Assembly: GCF_025150565.1 (NCBI RefSeq)
Contig: NZ_CP102283.1
Span: 1,178,001 to 1,242,000 of the forward strand
Length of the DNA stretch: 64,000 nucleotides
DNA from: Granulicatella adiacens ATCC 49175
GTDB taxonomy: Bacteria; Bacillota; Bacilli; Lactobacillales; Aerococcaceae
Direction of reading: 5' to 3'
Part shown: in pieces, positions 1 through 9,057 of the stretch
Position numbering within the stretch: position 1 is the first letter of the stretch
How the letters are laid out: every line of letters starts with the position of its first letter
Made by a program: the position numbers and the translations under genes
The notes under the pieces: generated by a model
What the model was told of the DNA's origin: nothing
Database searches by the model: none
What the model saw: the letters and a program-made list of their open reading frames with translations, nothing else

Positions 1-207
1 ATAACCAACGATTGGGTCAGTAATCGCGTCCCAAATACGCATGAATGTCATAATTGAAGTAGCCATTACTACTGCTACCCCAACGTAACCTGTTAAATAG
101 TAGGCAACGAAGTTCAAAAGAACTAGCCATAAGTTTGTTGATGTATTATTTAAAGCAAACAAAGCCATTTGCCACGTTTTCGCTCTATGAATCCCTGTAT
201 TTTCCAT
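1..207 (-). CDS. GPH-family sugar:cation symporter, N-terminal part only
   Basis: The first 69 codons of a membrane transporter whose C-terminal part lies beyond the left edge. My reverse-strand translation starts MENTGIHRAKTWQMALFAL and ends RIWDAITDPIVGY; the D-x-x-x-DP-x-x-G signature after the first two membrane segments is typical of the glycoside-pentoside-hexuronide:cation symporter family (MFS superfamily). The start codon at 205-207 is preceded by AAGGAG. It follows the HAD phosphatase gene on the same strand with an 18-base gap, so the two are probably co-transcribed. The substrate cannot be told from this part; a uronide or glycoside would suit the neighbouring glycosaminoglycan genes, but that is inference. 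Confidence 0.8.
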   Translation of the reverse strand, partial: MENTGIHRAKTWQMALFALNNTSTNLWLVLLNFVAYYLTGYVGVAVVMATSIMTFMRIWDAITDPIVGY

Positions 208-225
208 GTTAATAACTCCTTATTT

Positions 226-1053
226 TTAATTTTTAAATTGTGATAAATGTTTATGATAAATTGCTTGATACTCTTCGTCATTGTATTGTCCGTCAATAAA
301 TTCTGGAAGAATATTTGTGACTAACGTTGCCCATGACTCTTTTTCTTTCCCAAATAATATTGGATAGAAATGTACTTCATTAACTTTTGCAGCATCAAAA
401 TCCCCAGGAGCATCCCCAACCATTAAGATTTTCTCTTTTTCAAATCCGAGACTCTTAATTTCTTTAATCGCTGCTGCTTTACTTCCTCGTTCTTGTCCGA
501 AGAATTCAGAAACAAATGGCATTAACCCATGACGTTTCCATTCGCTATTAACTGCTTCGCTGTTTGCTGAAGAAACAATCGCAATCTGAGCTACTTTACT
601 AATTTCTTCTAAAGCTCTTTTTACGCCTTCAAAAGGTTTGTCTTCGCCAACAAGTTCGGTTTCAATGCCGTGATTTACAGCCTTGCTCCACTCGAGCGCT
701 TTTATTAGTACGGCATCATTATGCTTAGCAATCTCCTCTTCCAATGATTGATTTGAAAGAGATGTCGTATGATTACACCAGTTAGCAAACACTGTAAAGT
801 CTTCAATTGCTTCACCATGTTCTTGAGCAAACTCGAGACTAAGTAGTAACCCTTTAAAGCGATTAATCCCTCTCGTTTCAGAGAATAAGTTGACACGATT
901 CCATTCTTCTAAATAGACTTCTTGATTTTGAATCTCGAAATACTTCGCTGCTAGCGGGCCGAAGAAACGAATGTGTTTAATATCCATTGTGTCCATCGCA
1001 CAGCCATCTGAATCGATACATACTACGAATGGACTTTCATTTGTTAAAGCCAT
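226..1053 (-). CDS. HAD-superfamily hydrolase (phosphatase)
   Basis: A 275-residue HAD-type phosphohydrolase. Motif I is CIDSDGCAMDTM near the N-terminus (nucleophile Asp and acid Asp), motif II is the Ser in IAIVSSANSE, a Lys follows in GSKAAAI, and motif III/IV is MVGDAPGDFDAA (acidic Mg2+ ligands). An ATG 15 bases further upstream (1068) lies inside the AAAGGAG ribosome site, so the start at 1053 is preferred. It is followed by a GPH-type transporter gene and separated from the glycosaminoglycan operon by about 1 kb. The substrate is unknown; sugar phosphates are usual for this subfamily. Confidence 0.85.
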   Translation of the reverse strand: MALTNESPFVVCIDSDGCAMDTMDIKHIRFFGPLAAKYFEIQNQEVYLEEWNRVNLFSETRGINRFKGLLLSLEFAQEHGEAIEDFTVFANWCNHTTSLSNQSLEEEIAKHNDAVLIKALEWSKAVNHGIETELVGEDKPFEGVKRALEEISKVAQIAIVSSANSEAVNSEWKRHGLMPFVSEFFGQERGSKAAAIKEIKSLGFEKEKILMVGDAPGDFDAAKVNEVHFYPILFGKEKESWATLVTNILPEFIDGQYNDEEYQAIYHKHLSQFKN

Positions 1054-1327
1054 ATGCTCTCCTTTCATAAAATAAATCAGTTCTAAAGTCTGCAGATGAT
1101 TTTTGTTAGATGACTTTTATGCACCCGCTTACATTAGTGCGTAAATATAAAATCGTCTCTAATTTTAGAAATGATGTGACGTTTTGCAGTAAATTCATCT
1201 GATGTATTCATTGTATCAGATGTGAACCAAAAAATAAATACCTAAATTAAAAAATTTTCAAACTTTTTTAAAGTTGCTATTTCCCTATTTAAATAAAGGT
1301 TTCATCTATTATAATAGGCAACAAAAA

Positions 1328-1359
1328 TCAACAGACGACTTTTAAAAGTCATCTGTTGA
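1328..1359 (-). terminator. Near-perfect 32-base palindrome, terminator-like
   Basis: TCAACAGACGACTTTT is followed at once by AAAAGTCATCTGTTGA, a self-complementary stretch with one mismatch. On the minus strand it is followed by ATTTTTGTT, as in an intrinsic terminator. It lies well downstream of the kdgK terminator, so it may have served a gene now decayed. Confidence 0.45.
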
Positions 1360-1995
1360 ATGATGAATATATATTGTTAAGATAAAAAACAATCTTGTTT
1401 TTCTGATTCCCACAAATGTTGACTGTAAGAAGAACTATCTATTTTCGAGTAGATAACTTTCAAGACATACTTGTTAATTTCTAACTCTATTTCCGAAATG
1501 GAGATAAGCACTACGACTTTAAAGATATTCTGGCCCTAATAAATAGGTTTGTTGAATGTCCTCATGACGAGTTCGGATGTGGACGCGTTTTTTAAGATTC
1601 GTGTCAGGCAAGGCAATGAATGCATACGTACTCCTAATCCCAATATTCTCCCGGTGACAAATCGCCTTCTCAAACCGTTGATTTTTTAAGTTATCTGGCA
1701 ATGCTAACTTGATGATTTTTGATATACATTTTTTCTGCATCTCCTTCCATTGTCTTAAATAGATTAAAAATTCCAATCATTCTCGTGATAATTTTTTTTG
1801 TCATCTCCTCGTCGTCTTTTAATTAGTTAATCGACTACGATTACCAACGCGATTCGTGACATCTTACATGGTGACTAAAACATTGGTACCGTTCGTACCG
1901 TTTCAGCTGTATTATTTTCGAGGCTCTAAAGCGTCTAATTAAATTAACAGCAGTGATTAATGAAGTAGGATGGTTCGAATACCCTTGACATCATA

Positions 1996-2030
1996 CAAAC
2001 AAACGCAAATGCAATTGCATTGGCGTTTTT
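1996..2030 (-). terminator. Terminator of the ugl-PTS-kdgK operon
   Basis: Stem AACGC..GCGTT encloses the inner palindrome AATGCAATTGCATT, 14 bases after the kdgK stop codon. On the minus strand it is followed by TGTTTGT; on the plus strand TTTTT follows, so it may act in both directions. Confidence 0.7.
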
Positions 2031-2043
2031 ACCTTTTGTTAAA

Positions 2044-3048
2044 TTAACGAACAATCTGTCCTGATTTTTGGTTCATAAATTCAAAGACTTCATTTTCGTC
2101 GAACGGATTCCAGTCGCCAAAAACCGTATGTTTTAATACCGAACTTGCTGTTCCAAAATCGACAATTTGTTGGCTATCCCAACCTTTTAGAACTCCGTTT
2201 AGAATCCCAGCGGCAAAAGCATCACCACCGCCAACTCGATCAATTACAGGTTGAATATCATAGATTTTTGACTCTACAAAGTTATTATCTTCTCCTACAT
2301 AAAAACCTTGTAACTCATGGTGATTGGTTGAAATGACATTTCTTTTTGTGGAATATAACACTTTGATATTCGCATATTTTTCTTTCACGCGACGATAGAT
2401 TTCTTCAAGAGATACGTCTTCTTCAGCTGTTGCAACTTGGAGAAAATGAATCGCATCGAGTCTCCCTGCAGATAAAATATCTACATAAGGCAAGATTTGT
2501 TGGAAACAAGGATAGGCTTCCTCATAACTCCACAACTTACTACGATAGTTCATATCAAAACTCACATAGCATCCATATTCTTTCGCTTTACGGACGACTT
2601 CAACCGCCCAAGCTTGCCACTTCTTAGAAAGAGCTGGTAGAATTCCTGAAATATGAAGCAAATCAGTATCAATAAAGATTTCGTCTAGATCCCAGCATAG
2701 TTCATTTAAAACGGAGATACTAGAATATAAGCGATCGTATGTAACACGAGAAGCACGTCCTGCATTTCCTTGTTCTAAAAAGTAAGTTCCTAATCTTCCA
2801 TATTCTGTCGCTACTAGATTCGTATCAATTCCATTCATTCGTAATCTTGAACTTACAGCATCGTTTAAAGGATTATCTTGCGGTAGAACCGTTGCCACAG
2901 AAACGTCATGGCCAAAGTGCGCTAAGGAAATCCCTACATTTGCTTCAGCTCCACCATAGCAGGCTCTGAACTCTTTTGTACTTTTTAACCGTACATCATC
3001 TGCGGTCGATAATCTTAACAAAATTTCACCTAAAGTGATGACTCTCAT
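2044..3048 (-). CDS. kdgK: 2-keto-3-deoxygluconate kinase
   Basis: A 334-residue PfkB-family carbohydrate kinase. The N-terminal GGAEANVGISLAHFG motif and the C-terminal DRVGGGDAFAAG motif (catalytic Asp and anion hole) are clear. It phosphorylates 2-keto-3-deoxygluconate to KDPG, the substrate of the aldolase encoded just upstream. It is the last gene of the operon ugl-PTS IIB-IIC-IID-heparinase-kdgA-kdgK. The start has a good ribosome site (AGGAG 5 bases before ATG). Cytoplasmic. Family and context agree, so KDG kinase is preferred over other PfkB sugar kinases. Confidence 0.9.
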   Translation of the reverse strand: MRVITLGEILLRLSTADDVRLKSTKEFRACYGGAEANVGISLAHFGHDVSVATVLPQDNPLNDAVSSRLRMNGIDTNLVATEYGRLGTYFLEQGNAGRASRVTYDRLYSSISVLNELCWDLDEIFIDTDLLHISGILPALSKKWQAWAVEVVRKAKEYGCYVSFDMNYRSKLWSYEEAYPCFQQILPYVDILSAGRLDAIHFLQVATAEEDVSLEEIYRRVKEKYANIKVLYSTKRNVISTNHHELQGFYVGEDNNFVESKIYDIQPVIDRVGGGDAFAAGILNGVLKGWDSQQIVDFGTASSVLKHTVFGDWNPFDENEVFEFMNQKSGQIVR

Positions 3049-3101
3049 CTTGTCTCCTCTTTTCTTAAATAGAATTTTTTAGAAGGATGAATTACCTCCA
3101 A

Positions 3102-3731
3102 TTAATCAACCAAAGCATTCACAAATTCTTTAGCAATGCGTGTGACACTTTCATACCCTTCTGTTGCAACTTTCGCACCAAGAGCACTTCCAACTCCTAC
3201 TGCTACTGCGCCTTTTTCTTTCCACTCTTTAATATTGGCTAGAGAAACTCCACCTGAAGGCATTAAATTTACATTTGGAATTGGGCCATGAATATCTTTA
3301 ATGAACGAAGGCCCTAGAACTCCACCCGGGAATAATTTAATGATTTTTGCTCCCCCATTCATCGCTTGAACGATTTCTGTTGTTGTTGCGCATCCCGGGA
3401 AGTAATCGATATGAGCTTCATGAGCAACCTTTTGAATATGTGCATCATAGTGAGGACTTACTAAAAATTCCGCACCAGCAGCAATTGCTTCTTTAGCCAA
3501 CTCTACTGTCATAATCGTTCCAGCACCAATGACAACTTCTGATTTTTTTGCATAAAGAGCTTTCAATTCAGTAATTGCTTTAGAAGCCTCAGGTGTTGTA
3601 TAAGTCACTTCAATATTTTTAATTCCACCTAATACAGAATGTTTTGAAATTTCAATCGCTTCATCTGATGATTTCCCGCGGATAACTGCAAAAATATAGT
3701 TTTCTTTTAATTGTTCTAATACACTTGACAT
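3102..3731 (-). CDS. kdgA: KDPG (2-keto-3-deoxy-6-phosphogluconate) aldolase
   Basis: A 209-residue class I aldolase of the KDPG/KHG family. AVIRG, EVTYTTPEA, VIGAGTI and the Schiff-base Lys in KIIKLFPGG are all present. It cleaves KDPG to pyruvate and glyceraldehyde-3-phosphate, the last step of uronate catabolism. An in-frame ATG 42 bases upstream exists, but AAGGAG lies 9 bases before the ATG at 3731, so the shorter start is used. It lies between the heparinase-like gene and kdgK in one operon. Confidence 0.9.
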   Translation of the reverse strand: MSSVLEQLKENYIFAVIRGKSSDEAIEISKHSVLGGIKNIEVTYTTPEASKAITELKALYAKKSEVVIGAGTIMTVELAKEAIAAGAEFLVSPHYDAHIQKVAHEAHIDYFPGCATTTEIVQAMNGGAKIIKLFPGGVLGPSFIKDIHGPIPNVNLMPSGGVSLANIKEWKEKGAVAVGVGSALGAKVATEGYESVTRIAKEFVNALVD

Positions 3732-3785
3732 GTCCTTTCTCTCCTTTATAAATCTGGCTTTGTTTGTATACATAGTCTAGTCTTT

Positions 3786-5645
3786 TTATCTGAATCTTTT
3801 TATCTGATTATTTTTCTCAGCAACCATTCTCCCATAAACGATATTTCCATTTGAATCTTTTAGATATTTCAGTCCATTATGAATATCTTCCGGAGAATAA
3901 TAGATCGTTATTTCTCCACTCTTGGTTTTACATTTTATTTTTGTCCCTCTTTCTTCTCCTGGACAATCTAGGCGAGGGATGCTCTCCTTCTCCACTGAAT
4001 AAGGTTCCAATGCAATACATGTAAAAATGGGATCTTTTTTATTTCTGATTTTTAATTGAATGCCTTCATCCAACGAATTGTATCGTTTAGAATATTGGAT
4101 AGCCTCTGTAACCATCTCTCCATTCGTCCAGAACCTGGAATACACATCATTCGAATGTTTCGTTGGGATGATAAAGTTTTGGGTTAAAGCATGTCCACAT
4201 TCTTCTTCATCAATCACCAATAAAAGTTTAGCTTGCGTATCCAAAATCATTTTTCGACTAACATAAGCTCTACTAGAAGTTTCATTATCTTTCATTGGAA
4301 TACTCCATTGTGCTTCAAAATAATAGAGTTCGTCCTCCTTTTTCATCTGCATTGATAAAGGTTTGGCTACCCAATGATATCCCCATGAGCTTTCGATAGA
4401 AGGATAATGACCGCCTTCTACTAGGACCGTATTTTGCATCTGTTCTGATTTAAAGTGAACTCGTTTTTCACATTCTGTATAAGTATATCTCCCTGGATGT
4501 GTTATAAAAGGAGCTCCATCCATTTCTAGACTGATTGCTCCGTGGGATGCATGACCATGTGAGCTTCCATGAAGGCCACAAAACAGACTGAAGTAAATAT
4601 CTGAACTTTTTACAACCGCTATTCCGCCTACTTCATCATAAAACCAGTTTTCGAAATTCACTTTATGTTTTTTATCAAACGCTCTCCCTGAATATAAAAC
4701 TCCCATTGTATACTCTGGACATTCACTCTCAAACCCCAGCAAATGATAGTAGGAATGGACCCAAGAAAAATCAACCGTATCGCTGTCATTTAACGCTAAA
4801 AGCATATGATTAGAATTCGATAAATAATAACTCGCACGAACAGGTTCGATTAAAACTTCCTTCCAAAGGTGTTGATCCTCATATCCCATATAACAAGCAA
4901 TCTGATATAAATATGCAAAACACATGACGACTTGATGATGATACAGTGGACTTTGTTCCCAATGAAGTCCCTTTTTTGTAAACTGAAGAGACGCTTGATT
5001 TAAAAGTGTTTCTTTAGCCCACAAATACAGCTCAGGTTGTTCATCAAAGAAATATACGAAAGAAAGAACACCACTGACGGCAAGAACTCCCCAGTTACTA
5101 AGAAGATGCTTCTCTTGTAAATGAGTACGAATATAATTAACATGCAAAGACATCGCTTCCTGAATTTGCTTTCTTTCTACCTCACTAAACTCTGATAGTG
5201 GAAGATAGGTTAAACTTTTCACCCAATTCATTAAACGAATGCCAGCATCCAACACTCTCCATGAAGCTTCTGGGTGAGAAATCTCCTCTTCATTTTCCAA
5301 AATAAAATCAAAAACGATTTCCTTCCACTTTTTCAAATACTTTTCATCTTTGGTTACATAAGACGCTACTGCTAAATCAACAAGATATCCTTGTCGATTT
5401 AACATGAAGATCCATTCCATATCTCCATTTGGCGTTTGGTGCCATTTAAACTCATGAAATGAATATTTTTCAAAACACGTTTCCATATCCATTTGATGAT
5501 CATAGTAGACTAAATCCTGGTCAACTAAAGCATCTACTCTAGAAAAAAGTTCAAGCAGAAACCCACTTGAACTTTTCCCTATCTTTTTTAGAAATTCTTC
5601 TTTTAACCAAAATCTAGATTGATATGTCTCTAGATTCGTAAACAT
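3786..5645 (-). CDS. Heparinase II/III-family polysaccharide lyase
   Basis: A 619-residue protein with the two-part layout of the family: an N-terminal alpha/alpha toroid (about 1-320, with LNRQGYLVDLAVAS and HLLSNWGVLAVSG) and a C-terminal beta-sandwich (about 330-600, with HGSSHGHASHGAISLEMDG). No signal peptide is visible, so it should act in the cytoplasm on imported oligosaccharides rather than on polymer. It sits between PTS IID and kdgA. A heparinase-like gene also belongs to the pneumococcal hyaluronate locus (from memory). The true substrate is unproven: heparin, chondroitin or another uronide are possible. Confidence 0.8.
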   Translation of the reverse strand: MFTNLETYQSRFWLKEEFLKKIGKSSSGFLLELFSRVDALVDQDLVYYDHQMDMETCFEKYSFHEFKWHQTPNGDMEWIFMLNRQGYLVDLAVASYVTKDEKYLKKWKEIVFDFILENEEEISHPEASWRVLDAGIRLMNWVKSLTYLPLSEFSEVERKQIQEAMSLHVNYIRTHLQEKHLLSNWGVLAVSGVLSFVYFFDEQPELYLWAKETLLNQASLQFTKKGLHWEQSPLYHHQVVMCFAYLYQIACYMGYEDQHLWKEVLIEPVRASYYLSNSNHMLLALNDSDTVDFSWVHSYYHLLGFESECPEYTMGVLYSGRAFDKKHKVNFENWFYDEVGGIAVVKSSDIYFSLFCGLHGSSHGHASHGAISLEMDGAPFITHPGRYTYTECEKRVHFKSEQMQNTVLVEGGHYPSIESSWGYHWVAKPLSMQMKKEDELYYFEAQWSIPMKDNETSSRAYVSRKMILDTQAKLLLVIDEEECGHALTQNFIIPTKHSNDVYSRFWTNGEMVTEAIQYSKRYNSLDEGIQLKIRNKKDPIFTCIALEPYSVEKESIPRLDCPGEERGTKIKCKTKSGEITIYYSPEDIHNGLKYLKDSNGNIVYGRMVAEKNNQIKRFR

Positions 5646-5654
5646 CTCATCACC

Positions 5655-6470
5655 TTATGCTAAAATTCCTAGAACAGAAGCTAAGATACCAATTGCGAAT
5701 AATAGGATTAATAATTGATAAGTGTTCCATTTTTTCTTCTTCAATAGATAGAACACTAATACTGTAATTAATACTGGTAATAATCTTGGCATCATTTTAT
5801 CTAAGATTTTTTGAATAGAAACGATTTGTTCTTCACCAGAACTTACAGTTGTCGCATATTGAATGGCAATTTTAGCTTTTACAAATGAGGCTGCTAATGC
5901 AGAGATAACTGTTACCCCAACAATATTGGCTGCTTCAGAGATTTTGCTAATTTGAGCGCTTAAAGTTTTAATAGCATTTGTCCCTAAACGATATCCAAGA
6001 TATCCCATGAATACTTTGATAGCAAACATACTTAATAACATTGCCAACCAATATCCCATTGGAGCAAATCCTAGACCATCTAGAGCTAAACCTGCAAAGA
6101 TTGTAGAGAACAATGGCGCTAAACCGAATTGTGCGATAGAATCTCCAATCCCTGCTAAAGGACCCATAAGAGCCATTTTAATACTACGTACAGAATCAAT
6201 ACTTTGACCATCTTCGTACATCGCTAATTGCAAGTTCGAAATAAACGGTACTAAATGTGGACTTGTGTTATAGAACTCCAAGTTTGCTTTAGCAGTTTCT
6301 TTTAATTTTTCTGGATCATCTTTATAAATCTTCTTTAAGCCAGGTAAGATAACGTTTAAGTAGCTGACCCCTTGATAAGTATTATAGTTGAATCCATTTT
6401 GTAAGATGTATGATCTTAATGATGTTCTAAAATAATCACGTTTCGTTAATTTATTTTGTTTAGATTCCAT
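5655..6470 (-). CDS. PTS system mannose-family IID component
   Basis: A 271-residue membrane component of a mannose/fructose/sorbose-family PTS permease (AgaD/ManZ type). LTKRDYFRTSLRSYILQNGF at the N-terminus and MGPLAGIGDSI are IID hallmarks; hydrophobic segments fill the second half. The start at 6470 has GGAGG 9 bases upstream, inside the end of the IIC gene, and the two genes overlap by 11 bases. With IIB and IIC it should import and phosphorylate the unsaturated disaccharide released by the surface lyase. Confidence 0.92.
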   Translation of the reverse strand: MESKQNKLTKRDYFRTSLRSYILQNGFNYNTYQGVSYLNVILPGLKKIYKDDPEKLKETAKANLEFYNTSPHLVPFISNLQLAMYEDGQSIDSVRSIKMALMGPLAGIGDSIAQFGLAPLFSTIFAGLALDGLGFAPMGYWLAMLLSMFAIKVFMGYLGYRLGTNAIKTLSAQISKISEAANIVGVTVISALAASFVKAKIAIQYATTVSSGEEQIVSIQKILDKMMPRLLPVLITVLVFYLLKKKKWNTYQLLILLFAIGILASVLGILA

Positions 6471-7260
6471 TGCTAAAATCCTCCACTTCGCTAGTTTGAA
6501 CTGTTTCCACAACTACTTCTTGTTTATTAGAATTTTGGTAGTAAGCAATTAATGCAAATACTGAACCAACTAATGCTACAGCCATTGTTGGTAATTCTAA
6601 GTAAGCCACGCAGATATAACCTAGGATTACGTATGGAGTTAATTCTTTTTTCAACATTACAGATAAAATCATTGCAAAACCGATTGCTGGAATTAACCCA
6701 CCAGCTACACCGAAACCACTAATCAACCATTTTGGTAAAGCATTAACAAATGCTTCTAATGCTGGACGGCTTAGTGCAGATAAGATACCAATAATGAAAC
6801 CAGCAACTGCTAAACCGATATAAGTTGAGTGTGCGATTAATTTAAATTTACCAAAGTGACCATTTTCGATCGCTTTTTCAGCCATTTTTGGATTACCAGC
6901 GAAGAATGTGTATAAGAATGTTGTAACGAATTGGAATAATACCGCAAATGGGAATGAAAGTGCTAATGCATTTTCAGGTGTAATCCCTTGATCTTTTAAT
7001 GTAATTACCATGATTGTACCTACGATACCAGGTCCTACTGGGTTAGGAGGAACTGTACCACCAGCACCTACCCCGAATCCCATATAAGCTAATTCAGCTA
7101 AAGCTCCGAATGTTAATGCTGTAGGAATGTCTCCTAAAATTAACCCTACAAAAAACGCCATAACAATTGCTCTGTTTGTATAAATTCCTAGTAACATCCC
7201 TGAATAACAGAATGCTGTCACTAGACCAATCAAAATACCTTGCATTAATGAAATTTCCAT
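6460..7260 (-). CDS. PTS system mannose-family IIC component
   Basis: A 266-residue polytopic membrane protein, the sugar-translocating IIC subunit. The GVGAGGTVPPNPVGPGIVG segment and LAELAYMGFG are typical of AgaC/ManY proteins. It follows IIB and overlaps IID, as usual for this family. Membrane located. In this operon it should carry the unsaturated glycosaminoglycan disaccharide; that specificity is inferred from the lyase, glucuronyl hydrolase and ketodeoxyuronate genes around it. Confidence 0.92.
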   Translation of the reverse strand: MEISLMQGILIGLVTAFCYSGMLLGIYTNRAIVMAFFVGLILGDIPTALTFGALAELAYMGFGVGAGGTVPPNPVGPGIVGTIMVITLKDQGITPENALALSFPFAVLFQFVTTFLYTFFAGNPKMAEKAIENGHFGKFKLIAHSTYIGLAVAGFIIGILSALSRPALEAFVNALPKWLISGFGVAGGLIPAIGFAMILSVMLKKELTPYVILGYICVAYLELPTMAVALVGSVFALIAYYQNSNKQEVVVETVQTSEVEDFSNGI

Positions 7261-7274
7261 TGTTCTCCCTCTTT

Positions 7275-7775
7275 TCAGCTAATCATTTCTAATAATTTTT
7301 CTAAAGTTTGTGCTCCGTCATTCGTAACTGGAGAAGTTTTTGTATTGAATTGAACATTGAATTTTTCTTTCATTGTTCGAAGTGCTTGTTTATCTTCTTC
7401 TCCTAGATAAATGAATTGTGATACTTTATCCTTTCCAGGAGCCGCGTGAATGTTACCCACATTCACATTTTCCATTGGAAATCCTAGTTCACATAAGCGA
7501 AGTGCATCCGCTGGACTAGATACCACTACAAAAATTGTTTGGTGTGGGGCAGCTTTCCAAATAATTTCGGCAGTTCTTTGAATCGTCCAAAAACGTACAT
7601 TCACTTCTTTTGGCAATACAGTTGTCATTAATGTTTGTTGTAATTCATCCGTTGACACTGCGTCATTTGCACAAATGGCTAAGTTGACTCCTAAACTCTT
7701 AATCCATAATTGTCCTTGACCATGGATAAGTCTTTCGTCAATTCTGACCATTTTAATGTTTGGTTTATTTTCCAT
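7275..7775 (-). CDS. PTS system mannose-family IIB component
   Basis: A 166-residue cytoplasmic phosphotransfer subunit. The phosphorylated His is in RIDERLIHGQGQLW, followed by the usual NDAVSTDELQQTLM segment. It accepts phosphate from an EIIA and passes it to the sugar at IIC/IID. No mannose-type EIIA gene is present anywhere in the window, so the phosphate donor must be encoded elsewhere. The gene lies 23 bases after ugl and 14 bases before IIC. Confidence 0.92.
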   Translation of the reverse strand: MENKPNIKMVRIDERLIHGQGQLWIKSLGVNLAICANDAVSTDELQQTLMTTVLPKEVNVRFWTIQRTAEIIWKAAPHQTIFVVVSSPADALRLCELGFPMENVNVGNIHAAPGKDKVSQFIYLGEEDKQALRTMKEKFNVQFNTKTSPVTNDGAQTLEKLLEMIS

Positions 7776-7798
7776 ATTCTCATCCCTTTCTTTTCTTT

Positions 7799-8980
7799 TT
7801 ACCAGTACATTTCCCAGTCTTTGTTTTTACGCATAAGCGCTTCTAGATAGAAGTAATCACCCCAAATATTTCCTTCGTTAACCCCCTTCCCTGAATGCCA
7901 TGAATATACTCCTTCATTTAATAAGGCAACGATAGTAGATCCTTTTTTATCCGTATATTTGGTGATTAAGTTATATAGAATTCTGTCTGCCCATTTTTCA
8001 TACTCTTTAACCGCTTCATTATTTGGAAGCTCTTTAGCCATTTGCTGGATACCGCAAACTGCAATGGCAGCTGCAGAAGTATCTCTTGGTTGACCTGAAG
8101 TATCATCAAAGATTAAGTCCCAATAACATACAAAGTCTTCCGGCACACGATTTAAGAAGTAGTTTGTTACCGCTTGGAAATATTCAACATTAGTTTCGGA
8201 TGGAGCATACGCATTGCAAAGAGCAATTCCATAAATTAACCATGCTTGCCCTCTTGCCCATGCAGAGTCATCTGAATACCCTTGTCTTGTTTTTCCATAT
8301 GCAGGCTCTCCTGTTTCTGGATCAAAGTAGAAAGTATGGAAAGCTGAAGCATCTTGACGAATAGCGTTTTTCAAAGTTGTCTGGAAGTGAGCTTTAGCCA
8401 TTTCTTCATATTTACTATCTCCAGTTTCATTACTTGCCCAGAATAGAAGAGGAATATTTAATAAACAATCCACAATTAAGCGGTAGTTATCACGTGCTCC
8501 TAATTCTCCCCAAGCTTGAATAAAGTTTCCTTTTTCTTGATATCTTGAAGCGAGTTGGTCCGCAGCTTTAATGGCCGCTTCTTTTGCTTTCTCATTTCCT
8601 GTTAGCTTATAAGCGCTGACACAAGAAGGCGTATATAGGAAGCCTAAGTCGTGGTGATTAACTTCGATTAATCGTTCAATTCGTTCAATGAAGGAATCCA
8701 CATTCTTTTCGGCAGCTACTTTATATTTCTCTTCCCCAGTAAATTCATAAGCGAGCCACAACATTCCAGTCCAAAAACCATTGGTCCATTCGATATTTCC
8801 CATCGGTTTATAGTCATTATCGAATGTTGCTGGCGTTGGGTATTGTTCCCCCAACTGCTCTAAGTTACTATCAATTTTTTCTAAACAAACTTTGATCGCT
8901 TCATCTACTAAAGCAGGAGTTAAGACCTCCGCCTCATTCGGTTGATACACTTTCAAAAGTTCGATATTTTTATCAATCAT
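7799..8980 (-). CDS. ugl: Unsaturated glucuronyl hydrolase (GH88)
   Basis: A 393-residue GH88 hydrolase. The NGFWTGMLWLAYEFTG segment, HHDLGFLY, SAWARGQAWLIYG and DTSAAAIAVCG are characteristic, with catalytic Asp residues expected in HHDLGF and RLIVDCLLN. It removes the 4,5-unsaturated uronate from glycosaminoglycan disaccharides, giving the 5-keto-4-deoxyuronate that KduI takes up. No signal peptide: cytoplasmic. It is the first gene of the operon running to kdgK, behind a promoter with a 26-base operator (see 9002-9057). Confidence 0.92.
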   Translation of the reverse strand: MIDKNIELLKVYQPNEAEVLTPALVDEAIKVCLEKIDSNLEQLGEQYPTPATFDNDYKPMGNIEWTNGFWTGMLWLAYEFTGEEKYKVAAEKNVDSFIERIERLIEVNHHDLGFLYTPSCVSAYKLTGNEKAKEAAIKAADQLASRYQEKGNFIQAWGELGARDNYRLIVDCLLNIPLLFWASNETGDSKYEEMAKAHFQTTLKNAIRQDASAFHTFYFDPETGEPAYGKTRQGYSDDSAWARGQAWLIYGIALCNAYAPSETNVEYFQAVTNYFLNRVPEDFVCYWDLIFDDTSGQPRDTSAAAIAVCGIQQMAKELPNNEAVKEYEKWADRILYNLITKYTDKKGSTIVALLNEGVYSWHSGKGVNEGNIWGDYFYLEALMRKNKDWEMYW

Positions 8981-9001
8981 TCTTGCACCTCTCTATAAGG
9001 C

Positions 9002-9057
9002 AACTTAACACGTTAACTCGTTAAGTTCATTGTACCCTATTTTTTTATTTTTGTAAA
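9002..9057 (-). promoter_or_regulatory. Promoter, GntR-type operator and cre of the ugl-PTS operon
   Basis: Minus strand: -35 TTTACA (9052-9057), 17-base spacer, -10 TACAAT (9029-9034). Directly downstream, 9002-9027 is a 26-base palindrome (11 of 13 pairs match) containing TTAACACGTTAA-like cores. TGTAAACGTTTTTT on the plus strand over the -35 matches 12 of 14 positions of the cre consensus TGWAANCGNTNWCA. The -35 lies inside the last codons of the lyase gene. Confidence 0.75.

Larger units (their letters stand above)
1054..2043. other. Intergenic stretch of about 990 bases, probably decayed sequence
   Basis: No convincing intact gene is visible here. A minus-strand open frame at 1519-1776 (85 codons, TTG start, no ribosome site) matches no family I recognise. 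A second minus-strand frame starting ATG at about 1809 directly after GAGGAG runs only 37 codons (MTKKIITRMIGIFNLF...). The stretch may be a remnant of a lost gene. A minus-strand TATAAT -10-like box lies near 1308-1315, upstream of the HAD gene. Two hairpins, at 1328-1359 and 1996-2030, are listed separately. Confidence 0.5.

Noticed and set aside
1519-1776. 85-codon minus-strand frame as a gene.
   Set aside because: TTG start without a ribosome site and no recognisable domain; treated as part of a decayed intergenic region.
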